A stretch of DNA of 64,000 nt from JABDGM01 sp963738665 (GCA_963738665.1 CAVTXL010000016.1:1-64000); one strand, 5' to 3'; positions 27,246-36,627 are shown, numbered from the stretch's first letter. Notes: generated from the letters alone by a model not told the origin. Translations and numbers: made by a program.

Positions 27246-28460
27246 GCAGCGGCCCAGGTGGCATGGGCGGCGGCGCCAACGCCGATTTCGATTCGCTCAT
27301 TGAACTAATTGTCGCCACCGTCGAGCCCGAATCGTGGGCCGAAAACGGCGGCGGCACCGCCGAAGTCCGTTCCTTCCCCACGAACTTGAGTCTCGTCATC
27401 AGCCAGACGCAGGCCGTCCATCAGGAAATCGCCGACCTGCTCGAGCAACTGCGCCGCCTGCAAGATTTGCAGATCACCATCGAAGTCCGCTTCATTCGCC
27501 TGAACGATGCGTTCTTCGAACGGATTGGCGTCGACTTCGACGTGAATATCGAAGATCGGACAATCGGTACGGCAGATTTGGTTCCCGGCACGCCCTTTGA
27601 AGGCCGGCGTCAAACGGCCACCGTCGGCCTCACCACGGCCACCGGCCTCAACGACTTTCCTCGGTTCACCTCCGATCTCGACATTCCTTTCCGTCAGAAC
27701 AGCTTTGAGCTGACGCGGCTGGCGCCGTTCGGGTCGCCTGCCGACGTCTCGACGTTCGGCTTCGCCATCCTAAGCGACATCGAGGCCTACTTCCTCATCG
27801 AAGCCGCTCAGGGCGACCGTCGCACCAACGTCCTCAACGCGCCCAAGGTCACCCTATTCAATGGCCAATTGGCGACCATCAATGACACGAACAACCAGCC
27901 GTTCGTCGTGGGCGTGGTCCCGGTCGTCGGCGAATTCGTCGCCGCTCAGCAGCCGGTTATCGTCGTTCTCAGCGAAGGCACGATGATGTCGATCCAGGCG
28001 GTGGTCTCCGACGACAGGCGATTCGTGCGACTTACCGTCGTGCCCTACTTTACGCAAATCGGCAATGTCGACACCTTTACGTTTGAAGGCGCCAAGTCCA
28101 GCACCAGCTCCAGTAGCACGACTGACGACGACAACAACGGCAAGAACGAGAAATCGGACTCGAAGGACGAATCTTCCAGCACCGGCACGACAGTGCAACT
28201 GCCGTCCTTCCAAACGATTACGGTTTCCACGACCGTCAGCGTGCCCGACGGCGGCACGGTGCTGCTGGGCGGCATCAAACGCCTCTCCGAGGGACGCAAT
28301 GAATTCGGCGTGCCGCTCTTGTCCGAAGCTGCCCTACATCAACCGGTTGTTCAAGAACGTCGCCATCGGCCGCGAAACCGACAGCCTGATGATGATGGTC
28401 ACGCCGCGGATCATCATCCAGGAAGAGGAAGAAGAACGGCTGGGCATCGTGCAGCCGTAG
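27246..28460 (+). CDS. GspD-like secretin, C-terminal gate domain
   Basis: Carries the N1/N3-type repeat (LSLVISQTQAVHQEIADLLE, QLRRLQDLQITIEVRFIRLN) and the beta-barrel secretin domain (VLNAPKVTLFNGQLATINDT, TVSTTVSVPDGGTVLLGGIK, SEGRNEFGVPLLS). The frame breaks once more near 28325 (an extra G in GTCCGAAG), after which the proper end KLPYINRLFKNVAIGRE ... EEERLGIVQP runs to a TAG at 28460. A Ser/Asp/Lys-rich insertion (KSSTSSSSTTDDDNNGKNEK) lies before the last strands. The VPDGGT/LLGG motif is diagnostic of secretins, the outer-membrane pores of type II, type III and type IV pilus systems. Confidence 0.85.
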
Positions 28461-28506
28461 AGTGGCCGACTTGCGGATGTCTGCCGGCTTGGTGCAGAAT
28501 GAGGCA

Positions 28507-28935
28507 ATGCAGTCAACCGGAAATCGATGGATTATCGCCGGCGCGCTCTCGGGAGCCGCCGGCGTTTCTTTGGGCGCCTTTGGTGCGCACGGCCTGTCCG
28601 ATAACTTGGCCAAGCTCGGCTATGAAGGCGCCGACTTGGCCCGCCGCCACGGCATATTCGAGACAGCCGCCCGCTACCAGATGTATCACTCGCTGGCCCT
28701 GATGTTGACGGGCCTCTTGCTGCGCGACCACCCGGCCGCCGCTTGGCGGTGGGCCGGCGCCGCCTTCCTCACCGGCATTCTCCTCTTCTCCGGCCTGCTC
28801 TACGTGCTCACCTTCGCCGGCCCGAGCTGGAACTGGCTCGGCGCGATCGTTCCCATCGGCGGCCTGTCGTTCATCGTCGGCTGGCTGGCGCTGGCGTTCG
28901 GCGCGATTCGCGATTTGGGCAATCCTAGCAGGTGA
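28507..28935 (+). CDS. DUF423 family membrane protein
   Basis: A 142-residue integral membrane protein with four predicted membrane segments: WIIAGALSGAAGVSLGAFGA, YHSLALMLTGLLL, WAGAAFLTGILLFSGLLYVL, and IVPIGGLSFIVGWLALAFGA. The family motif GAFGAHGL is present. The start is the ATG at 28507 with GAGG upstream, 46 bases after the secretin stop; a GTG at 28462 would overlap the secretin end. Function of DUF423 is unknown. Confidence 0.88.
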   Translation: MQSTGNRWIIAGALSGAAGVSLGAFGAHGLSDNLAKLGYEGADLARRHGIFETAARYQMYHSLALMLTGLLLRDHPAAAWRWAGAAFLTGILLFSGLLYVLTFAGPSWNWLGAIVPIGGLSFIVGWLALAFGAIRDLGNPSR

Positions 28936-29374
28936 TCACGAGAATCCCGCACAATAAGCAAAAAACAGTGATCGCGATGAGCAGCATCTTGGCGCTAAAT
29001 CGCGGCTTACGACGTGTGGCCAGAAAATATCCGGCCGGACAGCCAATTGGTGGAACCAACGTTGCTGCGAGGATCCAAGCAAGTCGTTTGCCGCCTCTCG
29101 GCAAATGATCTTGCAGCACGAGGCACGTCGCGACCCAGGTCGCGAAAACAAGCAATCCGCAGGAAAAATCTAGCAAGAAACACATGAACGATATGTGGCG
29201 CGGGTCGTTCGGTGGAAGTAACGGCGAAACGACGCCGTAGGGCGCGATTCGCCAAAAGAACCACGCATAGAAAGCCACCGACCATGCTGGGAAAAAACTC
29301 AGCCATGCATCGAGGAAATTGAGCATCCATCGAGTGCCACGATCATCGCGTTTGTTGTAGGTCGGCCGCGGCAC
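28925..29374 (-). CDS. Multi-pass membrane protein, unknown
   Basis: A 149-residue protein with about four hydrophobic segments (WLSFFPAWSVAFYAWFFWRI, HISFMCFLLDFSCGLLVFAT, LAWILAATLVPPIGCPAGYF, MLLIAITVFCLLCGILVITC). The third has a PLDc_N-like feel, but no family can be named safely. The GTG at 29374 has GAGGA 9 bases upstream and overlaps the end of the SUKH-like gene by 32 bases, indicating coupled translation; an ATG at 29326 is an alternative. Its stop overlaps the DUF423 gene end by 11 bases on the other strand. Confidence 0.6.
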   Translation of the reverse strand: MPRPTYNKRDDRGTRWMLNFLDAWLSFFPAWSVAFYAWFFWRIAPYGVVSPLLPPNDPRHISFMCFLLDFSCGLLVFATWVATCLVLQDHLPRGGKRLAWILAATLVPPIGCPAGYFLATRRKPRFSAKMLLIAITVFCLLCGILVITC

Positions 29375-29969
29375 GAATCGTGTCCTCCATCATCGCTCGG
29401 CACGATGGCCACAATTGCCAAGATTCGCCGATATGATCGAAGCTCAGCATCGCTTCGTGCTCGAATCGGCGTATGGGACAATCGCCGTCAGGCCGTCGCC
29501 GATTCAAGTCAAAACAGACCGGATCGTAACTATGAATACCGTTATCGCTATAGCAAGCAAATGGCACGAATCCATTCGGAATTAAATGTGAAGTGAGTAC
29601 CGAATCACGAAAAATGTTCCATTTGAGACCATTCAAATCCGGATCCGGCGGATTTGCTAAGAGTTGAATGCGGTGCAGAAAAACTTCGAGCCCTCGCCAT
29701 GACAAAATAAGTCGTTCATAAAGCGGTGGCAGGTTTCCCGGTGTGTAGTCGTAGATCGCAGTGAGAGCTGATCTTTCGGTCTTGATTGCTGCAGGCCTAT
29801 TGAGAAGATGTCGCCAATCAGCAGGGTCTATTCCTGCATTGAGTTCGTCCGGCGGCGGCTCGTCGTGCGTTGTCCAATAACCGTCGTCAAGCACGTGAAA
29901 TGTGCCTACATATTTCCGAATCAATTCGTCATCTGAGTTTGCGGGCGTGTCTACATAATAGCCGTCCAC
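29343..29969 (-). CDS. SMI1/KNR4 (SUKH)-like protein
   Basis: A 208-residue soluble protein. The C-terminal half has the SUKH-like pattern: WNIFRDSVLTSHLIPNGFVP then FACYSDNGIHSYDPVCFDLN, and CPIRRFEHEAMLSF. SUKH proteins are often immunity proteins of contact-dependent or polymorphic toxin systems, but no toxin gene is adjacent; stand-alone copies are common and of unknown role. It overlaps the downstream membrane protein gene, so the two likely form one operon. The GTG start has no clear ribosome site, so the true N-terminus is uncertain. Confidence 0.65.
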   Translation of the reverse strand: MDGYYVDTPANSDDELIRKYVGTFHVLDDGYWTTHDEPPPDELNAGIDPADWRHLLNRPAAIKTERSALTAIYDYTPGNLPPLYERLILSWRGLEVFLHRIQLLANPPDPDLNGLKWNIFRDSVLTSHLIPNGFVPFACYSDNGIHSYDPVCFDLNRRRPDGDCPIRRFEHEAMLSFDHIGESWQLWPSCRAMMEDTIRAAADLQQTR

Positions 29970-29997
29970 GCAATCGGTGATCTATGCCACTCAAAAC

Positions 29998-30034
29998 GGG
30001 GATGCCCGAGCGGAACGACCGCTCGAACATCCCC
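29998..30034 (-). terminator. Terminator-like hairpin after the orphan sigma gene
   Basis: Inverted arms GGGGATG-CCCGAGCGG and CCGCTCG-AACATCCCC around a short loop. On the minus strand it is followed by GTTTTGAG. It lies about 40 bases after the sigma factor stop and before the SUKH-like gene. Confidence 0.65.
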
Positions 30035-30072
30035 CGGACACAAAGGTAGCAGACAACAAACAAACTTTTGCT

Positions 30073-30651
30073 TCACACAGCCGACGCCGTTTCCAATTGC
30101 CGCGCCAGCCGCTTCCGGGCCACGTGCAGCCGCCGTTTGATCGTGCCGATCGGCGCCGCAAACGACGTGCTCATCTGGGCCAGCGACTGCCCGCGGACGT
30201 AGAACGCCTCCAGCGTCGAGCGGTCCATCGCGCCCAGCCGGGCCAGGCCGCCGCGGACTTGCTGGGCCCGCTCGTCGGCCAGCACTGCGTCGAGCGGCGT
30301 CCGCGATTCGACGCAGCTCGACTCGAGCGACTGCGGCTCGGCCGTCAACACGGGCCCGCGCCGCACCAGCCGGTTGATCGACATCCGAACCGTGATCGAC
30401 CGCAACCAGCCGCCGAACGCGGCCGGCGCCTCAAGCTGCTCGATCTTCTGCATTGCCTTGACGAACACTTCCTGGCTCAGCTCTTGGGCCTCGGCGTGGT
30501 TTCCCAGCCGGCGGAAGGCGATCGAGTAGACCATGCCCTCGAACCGCGTGACCAGCTCGCCAAAGGCTTCGCGGTCGCCGGCTTGGGCGGCTTCGACCAG
30601 GTACTCCAGCGAAGTCGTTTCGTCTTCGATTTCGTTCAGCAGTGCGTTCAT
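30073..30651 (-). CDS. ECF-type RNA polymerase sigma factor
   Basis: About 192 residues. Sigma region 2: GDREAFGELVTRFEGMVYSI, RRLGNHAEAQELSQEVFVKA and LRSITVRMSINRL. Region 4: LARLGAMDRSTLEAFYVRGQ followed by IGTIKRRLHVARKRLARQL, a helix-turn-helix for -35 binding. The ATG at 30651 puts region 2 at the usual distance from the N-terminus, although an upstream frame to 30735 is open. No anti-sigma factor follows, so it is an orphan in this context; controlled promoters unknown. Confidence 0.88.
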   Translation of the reverse strand: MNALLNEIEDETTSLEYLVEAAQAGDREAFGELVTRFEGMVYSIAFRRLGNHAEAQELSQEVFVKAMQKIEQLEAPAAFGGWLRSITVRMSINRLVRRGPVLTAEPQSLESSCVESRTPLDAVLADERAQQVRGGLARLGAMDRSTLEAFYVRGQSLAQMSTSFAAPIGTIKRRLHVARKRLARQLETASAV

Positions 30652-32065
30652 GGTTCGTTCGCTTTCGGAAGCGACCGGAGGCGATTTGGGCCGACGGTCG
30701 ATGGATCGTGGGGGGATGCCAAAGTGCCCGGCCACAGTCGGATGAAGGCAAATAAAGCCACATCGCGACTTGCGGGGCCCGTCAGTCGGCGAAGGTCGTT
30801 TCTGATTCTGGCCTGGTCACGCGAGTGACCCAGGCACCGATCAGCAAACGCCGACTGTGCCAGGCGTTACGACGACGCCCGGCGTCCAGCGCGTAACGCG
30901 CTGGCGGCGACGGTCCGAAATGATCGGACAGATCGCGGGCATCGCCGCGGCCGGCAGGCGCTTTAGGGAGAGCGCATGCCAGAGGCCGTGCCACAAAGAG
31001 AGTCCGCGCGAGAGTTTGCTCGCCAATCTGGCGGCGAGCGCGCGCGCACGGCGGCCTCGGCAGCCTGTTCAACGGCGCTGTTCGTACCTTGGCCTTGGAA
31101 GAAGGTGCCAAGTGACAGACGGTTGAAGTAATTGGCTTGCATCGTGGCCTCGTTTGCGCCGGTGCGCGGAAGCGAAAAAACCGAAAGGGGAAAACAAACG
31201 TTCCTTAATCAAGCATCCCACGGACTGGGGGGAGAGTCAAGCGAAGCGCCCGCTTTGTAGCAGGCACGTTCCGGGTGCCGTTGCCTACAGCAGCTAAACG
31301 CTTAATTCGCCGACCGTTACGGCACACCGACCAAGAGGGTGCCCCGGTTCCTACTACATTGTCTGGAACGCCCCCTTAGACAACAGGTTCGGCCGGCCGG
31401 TTCGCGGCCGATGCGGAAAAGTTGGAAAAATGCGATTTCAGCGGGAAATCAGGCCATATTCAGGATTGCCGTGGTGGAAAAGTGGGCTGCCAGCACCGAT
31501 TTTTGTCTGCTGCCTGACGGTGAGACTGGGCTTAGAGTCTGGGTTCGCGGATTTCGCCTCACTTGCATTTCGCCACACTTATTTTTTTTCTTTCTTTCGT
31601 GGGGGCGAAATGCGGGCATAAGTCGCGACCCGTTTCCTCGTAAGTGACCGGCCGCTGGAAGCTTGCAACTTTTCGAGCGCCAACTTACGTCGGCATTTCG
31701 CCCCGGCTGTGGGACATTATTCGCCCGCGCGGGGCGAAAAGGCCGGCGCTGGAAGCTTTCAGCCGCCAGCCCAACGAGGCATGGTCGCGAAGCAACCATT
31801 GGCGCCCCGCAGCCTACTCGCTGACCCCTGACCCCTCGATACTATACACGCGTATACAAGACCATAACGCATCAGGTGACCGAGAACAAGTCAGCCGTTG
31901 GCCATGAGCTATTAGCTGTGAGCCAGAGAAATAACGTACAAATCCAGATTTTTGAAACAGAATTCACAAACGGTGCGAGTGGCAAAGTTTTGTTGAAATT
32001 GGCCACTCGATTTGCTATCTTGGGTCCGTTTTCCATTCGCGCCCGGCGACATCTTCCGCCACGAT
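30652..32065. other. Gene-free block of 1.4 kb
   Basis: No supported gene on either strand. It holds a 19-base near-perfect palindrome at 30886-30904 (CCAGCGCGT-A-ACGCGCTGG), the REPIN-like element 3 at 31255-31362, and a pyrimidine tract (31581-31599). It also has three copies of GCATTTCGCC or its complement (31565-31574, 31604-31613, 31693-31702); the last two sit in 12-base inverted arms. CTGACCCCTGACCCCT at about 31824-31839 belongs to the low-complexity family also found inside kinase B. Could contain promoters or a small RNA; nothing firm. Confidence 0.45.
31255..31362. repeat. REPIN-like element 3
   Basis: TTGTAGCAGGCACGTTCCGG from 31255 continuing GTGCCGTTGCC, and inverted CGTTACGGCACACCG from 31315 ending in CTACTACATTG. 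This is the same paired inverted layout as 14573-14694 and 19357-19473. Confidence 0.75.
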
Positions 32066-32845
32066 TTACAAGACAGCGGTGAACGAAGTTTCGAGCGCGA
32101 GGTCGAAAGCCGGCGCGGAGTCGACGTCATGCTTTTCGTTCGCGCCGGCAACCAGAGTTGCGTCTGCGGGCGACGTCGGCGCGCTCTGGGACGTTAAAGC
32201 TGCGAGGTCGGCGAAGGCTTGCTCCTTGGCGGGCGCGGTCGAATTCTTCTTCAGCGCCGGCGGCTTGTCGGCGGACGTGGTCGTTGTTTCAAGTGACGAA
32301 GTGGCCAGGGCCATGGCGATCATCGAGCCCGACGCGCCGCCGCTGGCGCGGGCGACCGTCGTCGTCACACTATGCGAGCCGTTGCCGGAATACGTGTGTG
32401 AACCTTTCACCGAGTACGTCGTGCCGGATTGCGTAATCGTACCGCTCGAAGTGTTGCCGTCGCCCCAGTTGATCGTGGCCACGTAGTAGCTGGCCGGATG
32501 AACGCCACCGGCATGGGTGAACGTGGCCGTCGTAATGTTGTTATTCTTCTTGCCCGATAGGATGAGCGGGCTGCCGGAGACAATGATCGGCGCTGCCGCC
32601 ACGGCCACTGTGTTGCCTGCCGAGTTGTTTCCCAGATTAGTGTCCGAACTGCTGGCGGTGATCGCCACGCTGTTGGTCGAGTTGCCCGGTTCCAATGCCG
32701 TGGCCTGTATTTGTGCGGTTATCGTCTGGCCGACAGCCACCGTGCCGATGTTCAACGTGACTACGTCGCCCGATTGCTGAACCGAGCCTTGGCTGACGGT
32801 CGCCGAGCTGAACGCCCAGTTAGCACCGAGCGTATCGCTGAGCAC
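32066..32845 (-). CDS. Giant secreted metalloprotease, C-terminal part
   Basis: Continues the 32820-36467 gene after an extra C near 32856 (expected NGPDTATGVVLSDTLGANWA). It contains the second half of a DUF11-type beta domain (TLNIGTVAVGQTITAQIQAT), a PKD/Ig-like part (YVATINWGDGNTSSGTITQS) and a 75-residue tail (TSADKPPALKKNSTAPAKEQ to DSAPAFDLALE). That tail is nearly repeated at the end of the 41279 gene. There is no PEP-CTERM or LPXTG-like anchor, so the shared tail may be a sorting or secretion signal. Not an independent gene. Confidence 0.7.
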   Translation of the reverse strand: MLSDTLGANWAFSSATVSQGSVQQSGDVVTLNIGTVAVGQTITAQIQATALEPGNSTNSVAITASSSDTNLGNNSAGNTVAVAAAPIIVSGSPLILSGKKNNNITTATFTHAGGVHPASYYVATINWGDGNTSSGTITQSGTTYSVKGSHTYSGNGSHSVTTTVARASGGASGSMIAMALATSSLETTTTSADKPPALKKNSTAPAKEQAFADLAALTSQSAPTSPADATLVAGANEKHDVDSAPAFDLALETSFTAVL

Positions 32846-35800
32846 GACGCCCGTAGCGCGTATCTGGACCGTTATTGGTGACGCTCAAATTGAACGTCAC
32901 CAGGTTCCCTTCCGTCGTCGAGCTGACGGCGGAGCTGCTGACGGCCAGGTCGGCCGAGCTGACGCTGCCCGTCGATGCCGTGACGGCCACAATCCCTTGC
33001 GGATTCGCGTTTCCCGACGCCAGTGCGAAGGAGGAAGAAGCTGATTGGCTGCCGGAGACGCGCGTGGCCGCGCCCGTGTACTGATAAACGCGGTCGGTGC
33101 CGCTATCGGTGATCAGCAGGCTGGTTGGGTTGGCCGGATCGATCGCAATGCCGACCGGATTGGAATTGGCCGAATCGATCGTCCAGCTTCCCGCCAGCGT
33201 TCCGGCGAGCGAATACTTGAACACCTTGTCGGTGGTGGTGTTATTCGTTACCCACAGCGACGTGCCGTCGGTGACCAGGCCCGTGGAATTCAAGTTACCG
33301 CTGTTCAGGCTAAAGCTGCTGGCAGCGTTCTGGCTGCCCGAGAGCCGGTCGGCCGCGCCCGCGTAGCGATAGACCTTGTCGCTCCTGCTGTCGACAATCC
33401 AGATGTCGGTGCCGTCCGTGGCGATGCCCTGCGGTGTCGAGTTACTGGCCATCGTTCCGGCCGTCCACGAACCAAGCAGGGCACCGTCCGTGTCATATAC
33501 ATACACGATGCGGTTCGAGTTGATGACCCACGTCTTGTTGCTGCCGGCACTGCTGGTCACGCCGCGCGGAGCTGAGTTGCCGGACGCCAGAATGGTCGAG
33601 CTATCGAAGCTGCCGTCGGGCAGATACTGGTAGTTGCGATCGGTTGCCGAGTCATCAACGACGAAATACTTGGTGGAGTTCTCAATATTCGTCAGTGCGA
33701 CGTCCGGCGGGTCGATGCCGGCGTAGTCTGCGTCCGCGCTCACCGCGGCGCCCAGCAAGACGGAATACGACTGGTTGCCGTCGGCCACATGGTCATCGAC
33801 GCCAACAACCGTCACCGTTTGTGGCACGTTCCAGTTCGCGGGCGTGAAGGTGACGCTCGTTTGCGTGGGCGTTCCTTCCTGCGGGTTGCTCGAACCGATC
33901 GGAATCGTAACGTTCGACTTCGGTGGCGTCGTCAACATGACCTTGAACGCGGCCGCCCCACCGCTCTCGGTTGTCGTAAGCCCTGAACTGGGACGCACGG
34001 TGACGCCGGGAGGCAGGATGGCGATCCCCTGCGTCCTGCCGGATGCGCCCAAGATGGCAACGGCATCCGTGCCATCCAAGTTTGCTCGGAAGAGCGGCCC
34101 GTTGAGATAATCTGAGAAATAGATCTTGCCGCTCGCCGCATCGATTTCCAGCGAGCCGACGAGGGTGTCGGAGAAGAATGCTCGCGTATCGATCAATTCC
34201 TCGACCTGTGAGCCATTCAAATTCGCGCGCAGAATCTTGTCCAGATTGCCATCGGACCAGTAGATCTTGCCTGCTTGAGTGTCTAGGGCGATGGCGACCG
34301 GCTGCGAATTGCTGTCGCCCGACCATACGACTTCCATATTCGTGCCGTCCAAATTTGCCCGGCGAATGTCTCTCGTGCCCTGGTCGGCCCAATACAATTT
34401 TCCTGCGGTCAGGTCGAGAACGAGCGCACGCGCTCCACTTACCGACGCTGAGACGATGTCCTGCACTCCACTGCCATCGAAATTAGCCCGCTGAATCTTG
34501 TGCGTTGCAATATCAGTCCAGTACATCTTGCCCGACGCGGTGTCCAGCTTAATTTCGCGCAGGCCGCCGCCGGTGAACCCGGAGAGCAGAGTTTCGACTT
34601 GCGATCCGTCGAGGTCGGCTCGCTGGATTCGGCCGGCAGTAGAATCTGTCCAATACAACTTGCCTGCCGCGGAGTCGAGCGCTACGTATCGCGGCGAGTA
34701 ATCGCCGTCGACGCCGCCAAACAGAGCACGCAGATCGACGAGCGTTTGGACCGCTGAGCCGTCAAGCGATGAACGCTTAATGGCATCGTTCGCCACATCC
34801 ACGAAGTACAAGAAACCCGCCGCGTCGCTGTCTAGGTTTACGCCCGCCAGGTCGGCCGGGTCGAACCCGGCGTAATCCAAATCCGCGCTATCCGCCGGGC
34901 CAAGCATGACCGAGTACGCGACGTCGCTATCGCGCACGCCATCGGCCACGCCGGTGATCGTCACGGTTTGGGGCACGTTCCAGTTGGCCGGCGTAAACAC
35001 CAGGCTCGGCTTCGATACAACCGCCTCGCCTACATTGCTTGAAGATATCGGAATCGTCACGTCCGCCGACGGCTGGGAATCGAGGACGACCGTGAAGCTG
35101 ACTCCTGGTTGCCCTTCGTGCGTGACGATTTGCTGGGGCGCGTTCAACGTAATTCCGGACGGGGCCGTGGACACATTCACGGTGTAGGCGCCAAGCCAGC
35201 CATAGACGGCCGTTTTCGTCACCGATAAGAAATACGTCGCGGGGCACAGCGGCAGGAGCAGGTCGGCCGCTTGACTGGCTACTGGACTGGCTTGCGCGAT
35301 CAGTGAACCAGCCGCAGTGCGGAGTTCGATGACTGCATCAAGATTCGGCGCGATCGCAGCCGGATCGACGCTCAGCCGATACGTGTTTTGCGCTGACACT
35401 GTAAACGACCACACGTCTACGTCAATATTTGTGCCGATAATCCCGGAGCCGCTGTAGGCTGCGCCATCGAACGCTAACGGGTCGGCGGTGGCAATCGTAT
35501 TGCCGTGGTCATCCGCACGATAACCAAACCCATTCGTGCTGCCGGCGAGAATCGCCATGTCATCCTGATAGGTGGTGGCGCTAGTGCTTGTGCCGTTGTA
35601 CCAGGTGGTCACCGGAACGTAGTTGTAGCCCATCAAAGGCGCCCAGGTTCCGTCACCCGGGTTGTATTCATTCGTACGATTACCGTTTTGATCGTAGGTG
35701 CTTTGGTGCGAGAGGCCAAAGGCATGGCCCGCTTCGTGAGAGGCCACATCGCCTGCCCAATCGGTCCAAGTTGAATCGAGATTGTCTGAAAACACATACA

Positions 35801-36467
35801 CCGTATTGGCGGCCGAGTTGGTGAAGGCCCCAATGTTGGCGATGCCACCGTAGACTCCGCCGGTCCAGCTCCCGTTGCCGCCGATCGCGACTCGCAGCGC
35901 CACGCCGTTGGCCGCGCTTTCGGGGACGCCGGGGGCAAGCTCCGGCGGCTCGACCGTCGTGACGTCGATATTGAAGGGCGCATAGTCCTCCGCCGTGCGG
36001 CTCCAGATGATCGACATGTTGTTGAGCTCTTCATCGCTGAACGTGGTGGGGTCGCCATCGCGATCGTAGACGGGCGTCGTAACACCATTGGTCGGCTCGA
36101 AGTGGCCGTCGAAATCCAAATACAGCTTGGCCCGCGCGCCGGGGTCACTGTGCAATTGCGGGATGCTCGACAGCGGGTGCGTCGCGCCGCTCGTGGCCGA
36201 GGACGATAATTGCCCCGTAGCGACTGGGGCGGGGGTTGGATCCGCAATGAACTCGAATGGCACGCCATTGATGATTTGCGGTTCGGTATGAGCCTCCGCG
36301 ACTGCGAACCCCGGCGGCAACACGTTGAAGTCCATCGTCGTCGCGCTGAGCATCTGCCGCGGCTCGAGCGCTTCCAGCATAGGGCGAAGGAAACCAACCT
36401 GCCGGCGATTGGCGCGGGAGCTGCGCGACTTGAGAAAGCGACGACGAGCTGCCAGATGGTTGAACAT
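32820..36467 (-). CDS. Giant secreted multidomain metalloprotease, N-terminal part
   Basis: 1,215 residues, about 1,460 with the next frame. The N-terminus carries the planctomycete export-type signature LEALEPRQMLSA (residues 31-42). The metzincin site HEAGHAFGLSH is at 244-254. A bacterial pre-peptidase-like beta domain follows (DVWSFTVSAQNTYRLSVDPA), then a Calx-beta-like domain (SLVFTPANWNVPQTVTITGV). Next is a six-bladed LDL-receptor YWTD propeller (LYWTDSTAGRIQRADLDGSQ and four similar blades), a second Calx-beta-like domain, an NHL-type propeller and the start of a DUF11 domain. Export and surface adhesion with proteolysis are inferred. The gene stands alone, divergent from nothing nearby; kinase module A lies upstream. 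Confidence 0.85.
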   Translation of the reverse strand: MFNHLAARRRFLKSRSSRANRRQVGFLRPMLEALEPRQMLSATTMDFNVLPPGFAVAEAHTEPQIINGVPFEFIADPTPAPVATGQLSSSATSGATHPLSSIPQLHSDPGARAKLYLDFDGHFEPTNGVTTPVYDRDGDPTTFSDEELNNMSIIWSRTAEDYAPFNIDVTTVEPPELAPGVPESAANGVALRVAIGGNGSWTGGVYGGIANIGAFTNSAANTVYVFSDNLDSTWTDWAGDVASHEAGHAFGLSHQSTYDQNGNRTNEYNPGDGTWAPLMGYNYVPVTTWYNGTSTSATTYQDDMAILAGSTNGFGYRADDHGNTIATADPLAFDGAAYSGSGIIGTNIDVDVWSFTVSAQNTYRLSVDPAAIAPNLDAVIELRTAAGSLIAQASPVASQAADLLLPLCPATYFLSVTKTAVYGWLGAYTVNVSTAPSGITLNAPQQIVTHEGQPGVSFTVVLDSQPSADVTIPISSSNVGEAVVSKPSLVFTPANWNVPQTVTITGVADGVRDSDVAYSVMLGPADSADLDYAGFDPADLAGVNLDSDAAGFLYFVDVANDAIKRSSLDGSAVQTLVDLRALFGGVDGDYSPRYVALDSAAGKLYWTDSTAGRIQRADLDGSQVETLLSGFTGGGLREIKLDTASGKMYWTDIATHKIQRANFDGSGVQDIVSASVSGARALVLDLTAGKLYWADQGTRDIRRANLDGTNMEVVWSGDSNSQPVAIALDTQAGKIYWSDGNLDKILRANLNGSQVEELIDTRAFFSDTLVGSLEIDAASGKIYFSDYLNGPLFRANLDGTDAVAILGASGRTQGIAILPPGVTVRPSSGLTTTESGGAAAFKVMLTTPPKSNVTIPIGSSNPQEGTPTQTSVTFTPANWNVPQTVTVVGVDDHVADGNQSYSVLLGAAVSADADYAGIDPPDVALTNIENSTKYFVVDDSATDRNYQYLPDGSFDSSTILASGNSAPRGVTSSAGSNKTWVINSNRIVYVYDTDGALLGSWTAGTMASNSTPQGIATDGTDIWIVDSRSDKVYRYAGAADRLSGSQNAASSFSLNSGNLNSTGLVTDGTSLWVTNNTTTDKVFKYSLAGTLAGSWTIDSANSNPVGIAIDPANPTSLLITDSGTDRVYQYTGAATRVSGSQSASSSFALASGNANPQGIVAVTASTGSVSSADLAVSSSAVSSTTEGNLVTFNLSVTNNGPDTRYGRRAQRYARC

Positions 36468-36586
36468 GGGTTGCGTCCTTATAAGAATTGAGTTTTAGGA
36501 GTGGCGAGGTTATGCAAACGACTCTCTGGTAAAATGAAATCAGCAGGCCCGATGGGCGCACAATGCGACCGCTGTGGTTTGCGCTG

Positions 36587-36627
36587 GGCCGGCGAGGAAC
36601 TCGTTTGCTGCGTGGGCCTCGCCGGCC
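36587..36627 (-). terminator. Terminator-like hairpin after kinase module A
   Basis: GGCCGGCGAGG at 36587-36597 pairs with CCTCGCCGGCC at 36617-36627 (11-bp perfect arms, 19-base loop). It lies 30 bases beyond the stop of the kinase/TPR gene on the minus strand and upstream of the giant protease start. Confidence 0.6.

Noticed and set aside
24447..28460. Programmed ribosomal frameshifting as the reason for split frames
   Set aside because: Breaks have different directions and no common slippery heptamer, and they occur in genes never known to use frameshifting.
31339..31647. 102-codon frame in the gene-free block
   Set aside because: Crosses a REPIN-like element and a T-rich tract; no ribosome site or motif.
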